Below are positions 1-9,833 of a stretch of 64,000 nt of DNA, one piece after another. Source of the DNA: Whitmania pigra (taxonomy: Eukaryota; Annelida; Clitellata; Hirudinida; Haemopidae); the NCBI GenBank assembly GCA_021613335.1, contig JAJTWR010000431.1, forward strand, positions 2,294,001 through 2,358,000, written 5' to 3'. Positions within the stretch are counted from its first letter, which is position 1. Every line of letters starts with the position of its first letter. The notes beneath the pieces are model-generated. The model had not been told where the DNA came from. It did not search any database and saw only the letters and a program-made list of their open reading frames with translations. The position numbers and the translations under genes were made by a program.

Positions 1-475
1 ACCGCAAGAGCTCTTCGTAGGCGACCTTCGCCTGCGGCGGGAGTGCGCGAACCAACTTCTCCGAGGCGAGCTTCAGCTCTGGCCAGTTGGCAAACGAAAA
101 GAGCCGCGCCGCTGCGGCGAGCGCTGCGCCTTCGCCTGGGGTCAGCGTCGGCGGCCGTCCGAGGCGTTGGTCGATATGGACGCTCACCGTTTCGTCGTCG
201 TCGACGACGATGTCGATGAGGTCATCCGGTTGGTAGGGCGGGATGCCGATGAGCGACAGCATCGGGAGGTCTTCCCGTAACGTGTCCTTGGGGATGTCAA
301 CGGCCAAGGCGAGGTCTTCGAGCTTAATCCCTTGGTTCCGCAGTACGTAGGGGATGACGAGGAGCAGCCGCCGCATCCGCTCGTGGGAGCTCTCCTCTTT
401 TGCCGCATCGCTGGGCGCACTCGTGCGAGCACTGCCGCGCGGAAGGCTTCGCCGTTTGCCGGTTGGAGGGCTCAC
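1..475 (-). CDS. WYL-type transcriptional regulator, second of a tandem pair (3' end cut off by window edge)
   Basis: The reading frame enters from the right at a GTG start whose last two bases are the first two of the TGA stop of the upstream regulator (GTGA overlap), and it stays open to base 1. It reads as an N-terminal helix-turn-helix region (about residues 30-75, around RRLLLVIPYVLRNQG and DIPKDTLREDLPML), followed by the linker segment RPPTLTPGEGAALAAAARLF typical of PafC-like WYL proteins. The WYL ligand-sensing domain itself would lie beyond the edge. Tandem overlapping WYL regulators resemble the PafB/PafC arrangement, whose members act as heteromers; joint action here is inference. 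The first 30 residues are low-complexity and possibly disordered. Confidence 0.75.
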   Translation of the reverse strand, partial: MSPPTGKRRSLPRGSARTSAPSDAAKEESSHERMRRLLLVIPYVLRNQGIKLEDLALAVDIPKDTLREDLPMLSLIGIPPYQPDDLIDIVVDDDETVSVHIDQRLGRPPTLTPGEGAALAAAARLFSFANWPELKLASEKLVRALPPQAKVAYEELLR

Positions 476-1476
476 AGGCTTGCTCCGTGCACGCGCGCGA
501 TGGACTCAGCAGTGGCGAAAAATCGTTCCCGGGCCTCGTCGGGCGAAACGATGCGCACGAGGCCCCGCAGCGAGAGCAGGTAGGGGATGAGCCCATCGAG
601 GTTGCGTACGCAGATGGTGAGCTGCGGATGCTCCGCAGTCGCGGGCACACCAAAGTGCGTTTCTGCGAGCGGCACGAGCCGCGGCGCGAGTTCGAGCGTG
701 ACGTCGACCGGGTCGTGGTAGCGGTACTCCCAGGGCCAGCGCGGGCTCCACTCGTCGATGTTGAAGTCCTGCGGTATCTCGTAGTCCCGCGTCTTGGGTT
801 TCTGGGCATTGGCGACCGCACTGCGAATGCGGTGCACGACAAACAGCCGACACGCCTTGCGCAAACGGCAATACGCAATGAGGCTCCAGACGCCGAAGCG
901 CAAAATAATCGCATAGGGCTCGACATCGCGGCTGTCGACGGTTCCGCGCTGCGGAGAGTAGTACGAGATGCTCACGACCTTGCGGCGGTGCAGCGCATCC
1001 CAGAGGACATTCAAGGTTTCGGCGACCCGCTCGGCGTCGCCACCGAAATCGAGTTGGATGTCTTTGGCTTTTCCGGCGGGCCCGAAGAAGCTCATCTTCC
1101 GCAGTGCGTGGGAGAGATCGCGCCCACCGGGGAACGCATGGGCGGCGAGCGCCGCAGAGCCGACGGTGTAGAGCGCCGTCAGCTCGGGTCCGCTCCAGTC
1201 GATTTTCGGCAAGTAGTACGAATCTCGGTCGACGCGGTAGCCGCCCGGCTCATCCTCATCGGGCGGTTGGAAATTGAGCTTGAGCCCGAGCTCCTGCAGC
1301 TCTTCCTTGTCGCGCTCGAACATCCGCTTCGCGCTCTCATCGCCTCCGCCATAAGCGCCCGGAAAGGCTTCGCAGATGTCTTGGAACGTCGTGGTGTTCT
1401 TCGCATTGAGGAGCAAAGCCAGCAGCTTGAGCTGCCGCTCATTTTTCCCATGTTTCCTGCGATTTGGCCTCGACAT
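472..1476 (-). CDS. WYL-domain transcriptional regulator (PafB-like), first of a tandem pair
   Basis: A 334-residue protein with an N-terminal winged helix-turn-helix (about residues 10-75, RQLKLLALLLNAKN) and a WYL domain (about 165-245, around VVSISYYSPQRG and VEPYAIILRFGVWSLIAYCR). A C-terminal WCX-like region follows. Such proteins sense nucleic acid or small ligands and control DNA-damage or mobile-element genes; the target here is unknown. The ATG at 1476 is chosen over a TTG six bases upstream. It lies 76 bases downstream of pyrG on the same strand and shares a 4-base overlap with the second WYL gene, so co-translation is likely. Confidence 0.85.
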   Translation of the reverse strand: MSRPNRRKHGKNERQLKLLALLLNAKNTTTFQDICEAFPGAYGGGDESAKRMFERDKEELQELGLKLNFQPPDEDEPGGYRVDRDSYYLPKIDWSGPELTALYTVGSAALAAHAFPGGRDLSHALRKMSFFGPAGKAKDIQLDFGGDAERVAETLNVLWDALHRRKVVSISYYSPQRGTVDSRDVEPYAIILRFGVWSLIAYCRLRKACRLFVVHRIRSAVANAQKPKTRDYEIPQDFNIDEWSPRWPWEYRYHDPVDVTLELAPRLVPLAETHFGVPATAEHPQLTICVRNLDGLIPYLLSLRGLVRIVSPDEARERFFATAESIARVHGASL

Positions 1477-1552
1477 GACCAAGAAGGCCCCCCTGCAGGC
1501 TTGCTACCTCTACTTCGCGAATTTTCCTACGGTCCTTTTTGAAGAACCGGCT

Positions 1553-3244
<1,692 letters not shown>

Positions 3245-4267
3245 TCAACGCTTGTCCGCACTTGGCGACCTGTCAGCCTGCATTTCTCCTGCCACTGGAT
3301 TGCAGAGGTACGAGACGAGCTTGTCGCCGCGGTAGTTGGCGAGGCCGTGCATCATCTTTGCGAGCGCCGCCGAGGGCGTTAAATCGCCGCCGCTCAAGGC
3401 TCCTTCGCGCAGAGCGATTTCTCCCGACTGGTAGCTGCCGAGCTTCACGCCGCCGCGGAGCGTCTGGCTGATGAGGAGGACTTTGACATCGTGCTCCTTC
3501 GCCGCGCGGAGGAGCGGCACGAGTGATGTCTCCACCGATTCCAAAGCCGGGAAGGTGCCAGCGCCGTACGTTTCGAGGACCACCCCGCGAACCTGAGGAA
3601 GCAGATCGATGAACATCTGCGGATTGAAGCCCGGAAAGACCCGCAGCATGAGTACCCGTGGCTCCACACGCGGACGGACGAGGAAGTCCGCTTTTCGCGA
3701 AATCCCGCGTTGGAAGTGCACATCGACTCCAAAGGTGCCGAGCGGCGGAAAGTTCGGGCTGTCGAAGGCCTCGAACTCGGTGCTCGACACTTTCCGTATC
3801 CGGTTGCCGCGAAAGAGATGGGTGCCAAAACACACCATCACCTCTTTGGGCCCGTGTTCTGCGGCGGTGAATGCGTTGATGAGATTTTGTCGCGCATCGG
3901 AGCGGTCGAACATCAACGGCCGCTGGGCGCCGGTCAGCACAATCGGGCAGGGCGGATTGCGGAGCATGAAGGACAGCGCTGCGGCCGTCTCCGCCATGGT
4001 GTCCGTGCCGTGGATGATCACGCACCCCCGGACATTGCGAAGTTGCTGGACGACCGCCGTCGCAAGGTTGGTCCAGACCCCCGGTTGCATCTCCGCCGAG
4101 TCCCAATTACTGAATCGGAGCATCTTGAGGTTCGCAAGGTGGCTCAACTCAGGCATTCGTTCACGCAGCATCCGCTCGAACGCGCTGGCGCTGGGCGAGG
4201 CCAAAGGCTCACCTTGCATCCCGAAAGTGCCACCTGTGTATACGAACAGAATTTTTCGACGAGCCAC
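3245..4267 (-). CDS. ansA: L-asparaginase, type I-like
   Basis: Hydrolyses L-asparagine to aspartate and ammonia. The 340-residue protein shows both catalytic triad regions: the N-terminal VYTGGTFGM with the nucleophilic Thr, and VIIHGTDTMAETA with the Thr-Asp pair. A C-terminal LLISQTLRGGVKLGSY segment also fits. There is no signal peptide, so it should be cytosolic like AnsA. The GTG start is followed by ARRKILFVYTGGT, putting the catalytic loop at the expected distance from the N-terminus. It is divergent from the DsbA-like gene, with only 46 bases between the two starts. Confidence 0.93.
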   Translation of the reverse strand: MARRKILFVYTGGTFGMQGEPLASPSASAFERMLRERMPELSHLANLKMLRFSNWDSAEMQPGVWTNLATAVVQQLRNVRGCVIIHGTDTMAETAAALSFMLRNPPCPIVLTGAQRPLMFDRSDARQNLINAFTAAEHGPKEVMVCFGTHLFRGNRIRKVSSTEFEAFDSPNFPPLGTFGVDVHFQRGISRKADFLVRPRVEPRVLMLRVFPGFNPQMFIDLLPQVRGVVLETYGAGTFPALESVETSLVPLLRAAKEHDVKVLLISQTLRGGVKLGSYQSGEIALREGALSGGDLTPSAALAKMMHGLANYRGDKLVSYLCNPVAGEMQADRSPSADKR

Positions 4268-4313
4268 GTCGGCATCTTTACAAGGTCCAGAGGCGCAACT
4301 ACAACCGACTGTT

Positions 4314-5225
4314 GTGAAAAGGCAATGTCTATCGAAACTTGCGCCGGTACTGGCGCTGGTCGGAATTTTGTTCGCGCAGCCGGGTTCTGCTGCGGATCCA
4401 GCGCGTCAGCTCTCGGAGTTGAAGTCCTTTGATTTTTCGAAGCTCCCCTTGGGAATGCAGAAGGAGCTGATGTCGTATCTCTCCGACGAGTTCGACTACT
4501 GCGGTCGCCCCACGGTACTCTATGCGACGCTGCGCAGCGGCGACGCCTGCCCACACACCAAGCGGATGGTGGGCCTCGCTGCCGCGCTCATCGCCGATGG
4601 GGCTCGCGGCGACGAAGCCACACGCACCCTGTCCGACTACGAGCGCTCCTTCAGCGGCCGCCGGGGCAAGTTCCCGGTCGATCAGCGCACCTGTCGCGGC
4701 CCGGAGAACGCCGCAGTGACCGTGGTCGAGTTCAGCGACTTCGAGTGTCCGTTCTGCGCTCGGGCGCGGCCGATTTTCGAAGAGTTCGCGAAGGTGCGAA
4801 AAGACGTACGGGTCTGCTGGCTGCCGTATCCGCTGACCCAGCATCCGAACGCCATCCCCGCCGGACAAGCAGCGCTCTTCGCCCGCGACAACGGCAAGTT
4901 CTGGGAAGTCCACGACGCGCTCTTCGAAAACCAGACGGCCCTCTCACCGGCACTCATCAAAAAGCTCCTGCAGCGCTACGGCCTCGACGCGAAAGCCTAC
5001 GACAAGGCGGTGGCGGCGCGAAAATACCTCGACGAGTTGGATGCGTCGCGGGCGGCCGGCAGCGCCGCCGGCATCGACTCGACGCCCAGCGTTTTCGTGA
5101 ACGGGCGCAAGTTCAACTTGCCGTTCTCCGTTGAAACGCTCTCGGCGACGAGCGACGACGAGTTAGAGCGCATCGCGAACAACGGTGCGTGGAGCGGCGT
5201 CCCCGCGGACAAGGCCAAAAAGTGA
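4314..5225 (+). CDS. Exported DsbA/thioredoxin-like disulfide oxidoreductase
   Basis: A 303-residue protein beginning with a signal peptide (VKRQ, then a hydrophobic stretch ending near QPGSAADP). The GTG at 4314 is the only sensible start, because upstream codons in the frame are antisense to the asparaginase gene. An N-terminal region of about 100 residues with two spaced cysteines precedes a DsbA-type thioredoxin domain. The active-site CxxC is in FSDFECPFCARA, and the cis-proline loop is DSTPSVFVNG. It probably works in periplasmic thiol chemistry. No DsbB-like partner is adjacent. A PATAN protein gene follows after 28 bases. Confidence 0.85.
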   Translation: MKRQCLSKLAPVLALVGILFAQPGSAADPARQLSELKSFDFSKLPLGMQKELMSYLSDEFDYCGRPTVLYATLRSGDACPHTKRMVGLAAALIADGARGDEATRTLSDYERSFSGRRGKFPVDQRTCRGPENAAVTVVEFSDFECPFCARARPIFEEFAKVRKDVRVCWLPYPLTQHPNAIPAGQAALFARDNGKFWEVHDALFENQTALSPALIKKLLQRYGLDAKAYDKAVAARKYLDELDASRAAGSAAGIDSTPSVFVNGRKFNLPFSVETLSATSDDELERIANNGAWSGVPADKAKK

Positions 5226-5253
5226 TTTCCCCCGTCCCCTCGGCGAGCCAGCG

Positions 5254-6513
5254 ATGACGAGCCGCGTCGGGAGCCGCAGCGGAGTTCGTGCGGAGGTTCC
5301 AAGGCCGATTGGTTGGAAGCAGCTCTCCACGAGCGCCGACTGGATGAGCTTCATCCGGGTCGGCACTCGGGAGACGCCGACCAAGGATGTCCCCCGGGTC
5401 GTCCTCGTGGGCGAAGTCGGCGGTATTTCCCTGGGAGATTTGGTCTCTTTCCTTGGCTCCCAACGCTGGTCCGGCGCGCTCGAAGTCATCACCGGAACTT
5501 CCGAACGGCAGCTCATCTTCAAATCCGGCGACGTGCGCGCGGCCCAGTCCGATGACACAGCGGAGAGCTTCCGAGAAGTACTGGTGGGCTTGGGCTTCGT
5601 CGAGCGGGTCGCGGCGATGCGCCTCGAACGGGAGCGGGGGCTCATCGGCGTCGCCTTAGGGCGCCTCTTGCTCGATGAGGGAAAGCTTCAGCCGCACGAC
5701 TTGTACCGGGCGCTGCAGGAGCTCGTCGGCCGCGTCTTCCACGGGATGATGAGCTCGACCCGCGGCACGTTTACCTTGTCGCGGGTGCTGCTGGATGAGC
5801 GAGAGCTTCCCTTCAACTTGTCGCTCAATGCCCAGAACTTGCTCATGGACCAGGTGCGACGGGTCGACGAGTGGGCGCGTTTCCGCGAGCACATTCCCCA
5901 CTCCCGGACCTGGGTGCAACGGGTGCGGGAGCCGGAGGATTCGCTCCCAGAGGATGAGACCCAGATTCTCGAAGCGCTGGTGAAGCCGCGGACGGTAGCG
6001 GCGATTGGCACCACCTGTCGGATTTCAGAGTTCGAAGCGACCCGTGGGGTCTACCGACTTTTGCAGGCAGGTTTTGTGCGCGTCTCGCCGTCGGAACCAC
6101 AAGGCCCCGAGCGGCTGTCGGTGGCCACGACCACCGCCGAGGGAACCACTGCCGAGGTCGACCGCATCCTCGAAGGCTTCCAGCGGGTGTACCAGGAGAT
6201 TCACGATGAACTCCTGCGGGCGGGCCAACTCGAAAAACTTCTCGCCTCCGCGAATCAGGCGCTCGCGACCCAGGGCTTTGCGACAAGCCCGCTCGTGGCC
6301 AAGCTGCGCTTTAGCGCCGAGGGCATGGAAGTGAGCGCGACCCGCGCCGTGGCGCTCACCTTCAAGGGCGACGTCGCCCCAGCGTTGAAGCGGGCGATGA
6401 ACGACGTCATCCTCTTTCTGCTCTTTCATTCGAGCGAGTTGCTCGCTACCCAAGTCGACGACGACTTGGCGGAGCGCGTGAAACGGCGCATCACTGAGCT
6501 TGAGTTGCGCTAG
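5254..6513 (+). CDS. PATAN (DUF4388) domain protein
   Basis: A 419-residue cytosolic protein. The PATAN/DUF4388 domain is near the N-terminus (about residues 50-115, VGGISLGDLVSFLGSQRWSG and RQLIFKSGDVRAAQSDD), continuing into a second half that includes FNLSLNAQNLLMDQVRRVDEW. The C-terminal 120 residues are helical (EVDRILEGFQRVYQEIHDEL). PATAN domains occur in signalling proteins linked to motility and two-component systems in myxobacteria and cyanobacteria. The exact role here is unknown. The ATG at 5254 is preferred over a GTG at 5185, which would lie inside the upstream gene. Its last 23 bases overlap the convergent gene at 6491. Confidence 0.8.
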   Translation: MTSRVGSRSGVRAEVPRPIGWKQLSTSADWMSFIRVGTRETPTKDVPRVVLVGEVGGISLGDLVSFLGSQRWSGALEVITGTSERQLIFKSGDVRAAQSDDTAESFREVLVGLGFVERVAAMRLERERGLIGVALGRLLLDEGKLQPHDLYRALQELVGRVFHGMMSSTRGTFTLSRVLLDERELPFNLSLNAQNLLMDQVRRVDEWARFREHIPHSRTWVQRVREPEDSLPEDETQILEALVKPRTVAAIGTTCRISEFEATRGVYRLLQAGFVRVSPSEPQGPERLSVATTTAEGTTAEVDRILEGFQRVYQEIHDELLRAGQLEKLLASANQALATQGFATSPLVAKLRFSAEGMEVSATRAVALTFKGDVAPALKRAMNDVILFLLFHSSELLATQVDDDLAERVKRRITELELR

Positions 6514-7159
6514 CGCCGACGCGGTCGACCGTCAACACCGTGAAGCTGAGGAGCGTCTCGTTGCTGCTGAGGACTTCAATGTTGCGGGGAACTGTCGCTC
6601 CGGGAGCGAGGTTCGCGTAGCTGGAGAGGAGGACCTCGATGGTCCCGCCGCCTTGCGTGGGCTGCGAGAGCCGCGCCGGGAGGAAGGTGTCCTTGAAGAC
6701 TCCGAACAGGGCGCTGTTGGCGGCGCCGAACTCGTAGATGACGCCGGTTTTCACCCGGGAGAGTCCAAGGGTCTGGGCGTTGACGCCCCAGCCAGCGAGC
6801 TTGCGATCGATGGAGCTGCGGGTCTCCGAGAGCGAGCTGCTTGCCATGCCGAGCATGCTGCACATCGCCCGAAGTGCGGGGCCGAGCGCCGAAGGGGCGG
6901 AGACTGCATCCTTGTCGACGGTCCATTGAAACGGTTCCGCCGCGTTGGGGTGCGATTCGAGGCGGCAATTTCCTGGAGCGCGCCACGTGAGGTGCGCTTG
7001 GGCCGCCGTAAACCCAGTGACGGCCGCATCGGAGACGACGAGAGTTCCGGTGACACGCACCGGGGCGGCTCCATCTTGCAGCGTGAGCGCAGTGCGGCGC
7101 AGAACGCTTCCCGGAGGTAGGAGATAGGCCAACAGTAAGGCTGCAAGAAACGACTTCAC
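6491..7159 (-). CDS. Hypothetical exported protein
   Basis: A 222-residue protein starting at GTG with a GGGAG-like ribosome site about ten bases upstream. The N-terminus VKSFLAALLLAYLLPPGS is a short signal peptide. The mature part has single Cys residues in GNCRLESH and RAMCSMLG and no domain I recognise. An upstream GTG would add 37 charged residues before the signal peptide and is rejected. It converges with the PATAN gene (23-base overlap) and is divergent from the outer-membrane barrel gene at 7240, so the 80-base gap 7160-7239 must carry both promoters. It holds a TATAGT hexamer at 7221. Confidence 0.7.
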   Translation of the reverse strand: MKSFLAALLLAYLLPPGSVLRRTALTLQDGAAPVRVTGTLVVSDAAVTGFTAAQAHLTWRAPGNCRLESHPNAAEPFQWTVDKDAVSAPSALGPALRAMCSMLGMASSSLSETRSSIDRKLAGWGVNAQTLGLSRVKTGVIYEFGAANSALFGVFKDTFLPARLSQPTQGGGTIEVLLSSYANLAPGATVPRNIEVLSSNETLLSFTVLTVDRVGASATQAQ

Positions 7160-7239
7160 GTCGAAAAGCTCTCCCGAGGGTTCATTTGCCGAGGGCAGTT
7201 TCTCCCGTCGGTCGCCAACGTATAGTACATTTTTGACCG

Positions 7240-8073
7240 GTGCATTACCTCCTCGCTCAGTTCCTCGCACTCAGTGTCAGCGGTGCGTTGCCGAATCCCA
7301 CGTCGCCAGATCTCCGCGATCCGACCCACGCGCGCGCTATCGGCATGGGCGGCGCTTTCGAGGCGCTCGGCTACGGCGCCGATGCGATTCGCGGAAACCC
7401 GGCGGCGTTGAGCCTCTACAAGCGCTTCATCCTCGAGCTAAACGGGAGCTGGGACGTGCCGCTCGGCTACGGCTCGGCGTCGGTACGCACCGCGGACTCA
7501 TCGACCTTCGTGGCCGCGGGTGCCGCTTACGACTTTGCTACCTATGGGAGCGACGGTCGGCGCTGGGCGCACCTCGTGACGGTCGCCGCGGCGGTGCCCG
7601 CGCTCAATTGGCTCCACTTGGGGCTCGCGCTCGTGAACAACAACATTCTCGGGGCAAGTTCAACCAACTCGGTGACGCTCAACGCCGGAATTCTGTTTCG
7701 GCCGGTGCAGTGGCTCACCTTCGGAGCGTCGGCACACAACATCATCTCCAACTTCAACGTCGATATCCCTCGTTACTTTGTGGCGTCTGCGGGGGGTATC
7801 ATCGTGGGTCAAGTGACGCTGGCGTTCGATGCGCACTTCGACATCAACAAGAGCTACCTGCGCATGGCCTACCACGGGGGAGCCGAGTGGCTCATTGCGA
7901 AGATGATCCCAGTGCGCCTTGGCTATGAGTACAACGACATCGTGGGCGCGCAGTATGTGTCCGGCGGACTCGGCTACTTCTCGTCGGGGAGCGGGGTCGA
8001 TATCGCCTACCGCCACGAACTGAATGGTCGCGGCGGGAAGATGGTGACGCTCACCCTCAAGTACCAGTTCTAG
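7240..8073 (+). CDS. Outer-membrane beta-barrel protein (PorV/UPF0164-like)
   Basis: A 277-residue protein with a GTG start and a signal peptide (HYLLAQFLALSVSGALP). The sequence after it, ARAIGMGGAFEALGYGADAIRGNPAALS, matches the N-terminal pattern of FadL-superfamily barrels of the PorV/UPF0164 type: a GMGGAF turn followed by a NPAAL motif. The rest is alternating beta strands, and it ends with VTLTLKYQF, a C-terminal aromatic residue expected for barrel insertion. The substrate is unknown. The last four bases overlap the stop of the convergent hydroxylase gene. Confidence 0.8.
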   Translation: MHYLLAQFLALSVSGALPNPTSPDLRDPTHARAIGMGGAFEALGYGADAIRGNPAALSLYKRFILELNGSWDVPLGYGSASVRTADSSTFVAAGAAYDFATYGSDGRRWAHLVTVAAAVPALNWLHLGLALVNNNILGASSTNSVTLNAGILFRPVQWLTFGASAHNIISNFNVDIPRYFVASAGGIIVGQVTLAFDAHFDINKSYLRMAYHGGAEWLIAKMIPVRLGYEYNDIVGAQYVSGGLGYFSSGSGVDIAYRHELNGRGGKMVTLTLKYQF

Positions 8074-8714
8074 TCCTTGCGCTGCCGGTGCTTCTCGGTG
8101 CCGAAGAGGATGTCGATGTAGCGGTGGCTGATGCCGAAGTTGCTGCCGGGGTCCGCGAAGTGGTGCGACATGTGGTGACCGCGAATCTTCTGGCCCCACT
8201 TGGTGAGTGGCTTTCGGTAGTGCGTCGACCAGTGCATGAAGTCGTACCAGAGGTAGCCGAGGACAATCCCGATCCACATCGGAATCGTCGCCGACGGTGT
8301 ACCGACAAGGTAAAGTATCCCGGCAAACAGCGCTCCTAAGGGAATGCTGACCGAGAGCGGCATTACTAACCGCGCCGGGTCGTCGGGATAGCGGTGGTGG
8401 TAGCCGTGGAGCAGGTCGTGGAAGCGTCGCGCCCAACGAGCTTCGCCAATCCAATGGAACACGTGCTTGTGGATGAAGTACTCCATGAACTGCCAGAGCA
8501 CGAAGCCCGCGACGACAAACACCGCGTAGGAACGAGCATTCGTATGGCCGCCGACGAACGCCCAGATGGAGACCGCCAGGAGGATAGGCAGCCAAAAGAT
8601 GAAGGGCACCGAGGGGTGGATTTTGGTCAGCGCTTCGAGAGTGTCGTTCTGAAAGAGCCGTCCTGCTCCGTGACGCTCGTAGACCACCTCATTGGCATTT
8701 GAATCCTTAAGCAT
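8070..8714 (-). CDS. Fatty acid hydroxylase / sterol desaturase family membrane enzyme
   Basis: A 214-residue, four-helix membrane protein with the histidine clusters of the di-iron hydroxylase superfamily: EYFIHKHVFHW, RRFHDLLHGYHHRYPDD, HWSTHYR and HHMSHHFADPGSNFGISHRYIDILFG (read as separate short motifs). The GxSHRxxDxLFGT ending resembles fatty acid 2-hydroxylases of the Scs7/FA2H group more than sterol desaturases. The likely reaction is oxygen-dependent hydroxylation of an acyl chain at the inner membrane. Its substrate is not decided by sequence. A ceramidase-like gene at 26958 leaves open a sphingolipid connection. Confidence 0.85.
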   Translation of the reverse strand: MLKDSNANEVVYERHGAGRLFQNDTLEALTKIHPSVPFIFWLPILLAVSIWAFVGGHTNARSYAVFVVAGFVLWQFMEYFIHKHVFHWIGEARWARRFHDLLHGYHHRYPDDPARLVMPLSVSIPLGALFAGILYLVGTPSATIPMWIGIVLGYLWYDFMHWSTHYRKPLTKWGQKIRGHHMSHHFADPGSNFGISHRYIDILFGTEKHRQRKD

Positions 8715-8794
8715 GACTAGGCTCTACCAAAACCTTGCGGCGTGAGACAACCCCGAGGCCCCAGTTGATGACAGAGCGCAGACCGGAAATTCAC

Positions 8795-9373
8795 TCAGGT
8801 TGAACTGCGTACCAACGCCTCTTCTTCAGCGAGGTTGCGCAGAAGCCGCTGCGCTTCGCGTCCGGAAGCGCCGTCTGGCTGAAGTTCGATGGTGTGGGTA
8901 AAGGACTCCCGGGCGCCGCTCCGGTCGCCTTGGAGCTTGCGGGCGACGCCGCGCTGGAGGTGGACCTCCGGATTGCGCTCGTCGATGGCCGCCGCCCGAT
9001 CGAGGAGGCGCAGTGCAACCGCTAAGTCGCCGGAAAGAATGGCCGCGCGCGCCTCTTGGATGAGAGCGGTGGAGTCGTTCACCAGCTCCACTTCGAGGAA
9101 AGATTTTCCGGCGAGGTTCAAGAGGAGCGTTCGGAAGAGGCCGCTCCAGAAGAAGGTTGCGCCCTCCACCGCGATGGCCGCGGCCAGGGGGATGTCCGGG
9201 AGCAGCTGTTTGCCGCGAAATTTGATGCGGACCTTGGAGTAGCGACCTTTCTTTGCCCAGGCGCTCAGCTGCCGCTTCAACTTCCCGAGTGATTCTTCGA
9301 CCCGCGCCGGGTCGAACTCGAAGGGAATGGAGTCGTTCTTCGGGCGGTCGTTTGGAGGTTCTGGGTTCACCAC
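8795..9373 (-). CDS. TPR-containing protein
   Basis: A 192-residue cytosolic protein. The N-terminal half (about residues 20-105) is an unrecognised domain with a hydrophobic run, IPLAAAIAVEGATFFWSGLF. The C-terminal half carries two tetratricopeptide-like repeats (ARAAILSGDLAVALRLLDRAAAI and PEVHLQRGVARKLQGDRSGA). It probably serves as a protein-protein adaptor. It starts with two adjacent GTG codons. It lies downstream of the DUF167 gene on the same strand with a 26-base gap and may share its transcript. Confidence 0.7.
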   Translation of the reverse strand: MVNPEPPNDRPKNDSIPFEFDPARVEESLGKLKRQLSAWAKKGRYSKVRIKFRGKQLLPDIPLAAAIAVEGATFFWSGLFRTLLLNLAGKSFLEVELVNDSTALIQEARAAILSGDLAVALRLLDRAAAIDERNPEVHLQRGVARKLQGDRSGARESFTHTIELQPDGASGREAQRLLRNLAEEEALVRSST

Positions 9374-9399
9374 CGTCGCATGCTACCACGCCGAGCATT

Positions 9400-9708
9400 T
9401 CATGTATCTGCGGGCGCGAGGCGTTCCCGGCAGTATGCGGCCTCGACGCCGCTGATATCGAGGACTTTCGTGCGGCTCTGAGCGCCTTGGACGAGCGCAA
9501 TCTCCGCCCGGCGCACGCCAAGCGTTTCGGCGAGAAATCGGATCAGCGCCTCGTTGGCTTCGCCGTCCACCGGCGGCGCCGCCAAGTGAATTTTGAGTTT
9601 TCCGTCGTGGAGGCCGGCGATGGCGGTCTTCGAGGCGCGCGGACGGACGACGATGGAGAGTCGCACTTTGCCGACGAGCGTCTGCAACCATAGAGGAGCA
9701 GCGTCCAT
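9400..9708 (-). CDS. DUF167 (YggU-family) protein
   Basis: A 102-residue protein matching the DUF167 fold from start to end: RLSIVVRPRASKTAI, followed by LKIHLAAPPVDGEANEALIRFLAETLGV. The PxVxGxAN pattern is the family hallmark. The molecular function of the family is not established. The start ATG at 9708 sits inside a 14-base perfect palindrome, described separately. Confidence 0.9.
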   Translation of the reverse strand: MDAAPLWLQTLVGKVRLSIVVRPRASKTAIAGLHDGKLKIHLAAPPVDGEANEALIRFLAETLGVRRAEIALVQGAQSRTKVLDISGVEAAYCRERLAPADT

Positions 9709-9716
9709 GCATGGAC
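9703..9716. promoter_or_regulatory. 14-bp perfect palindrome across the DUF167 start codon
   Basis: GTCCATGCATGGAC reads identically on both strands and covers the ATG at 9708. It may be an operator half-site pair or a hairpin that masks the start codon. No protein can be named. Confidence 0.35.
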
Positions 9717-9767
9717 AGAACAGCAGGGGGAAGATTGGTGCAAGTGGAAAGGGGTAGCCTCAGAATA

Positions 9768-9797
9768 ATAATGCACTGGGAACTGCGAGCATTATGC
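9768..9797. promoter_or_regulatory. Inverted repeat in the divergent intergenic region
   Basis: ATAATGC at 9768-9774 and GCATTAT at 9789-9795 form a 7-bp inverted repeat with a 14-base spacer. The right arm itself is part of the palindrome GCATtATGC (9789-9797). It lies in the 125-base region between the DUF167 gene (minus) and the lipoprotein gene (plus), where promoters for both must be. An operator role is inference. Confidence 0.3.
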
Positions 9798-9833
9798 AGA
9801 TGATGCTCGACAATGCCCGTCACTTCGTGATCA

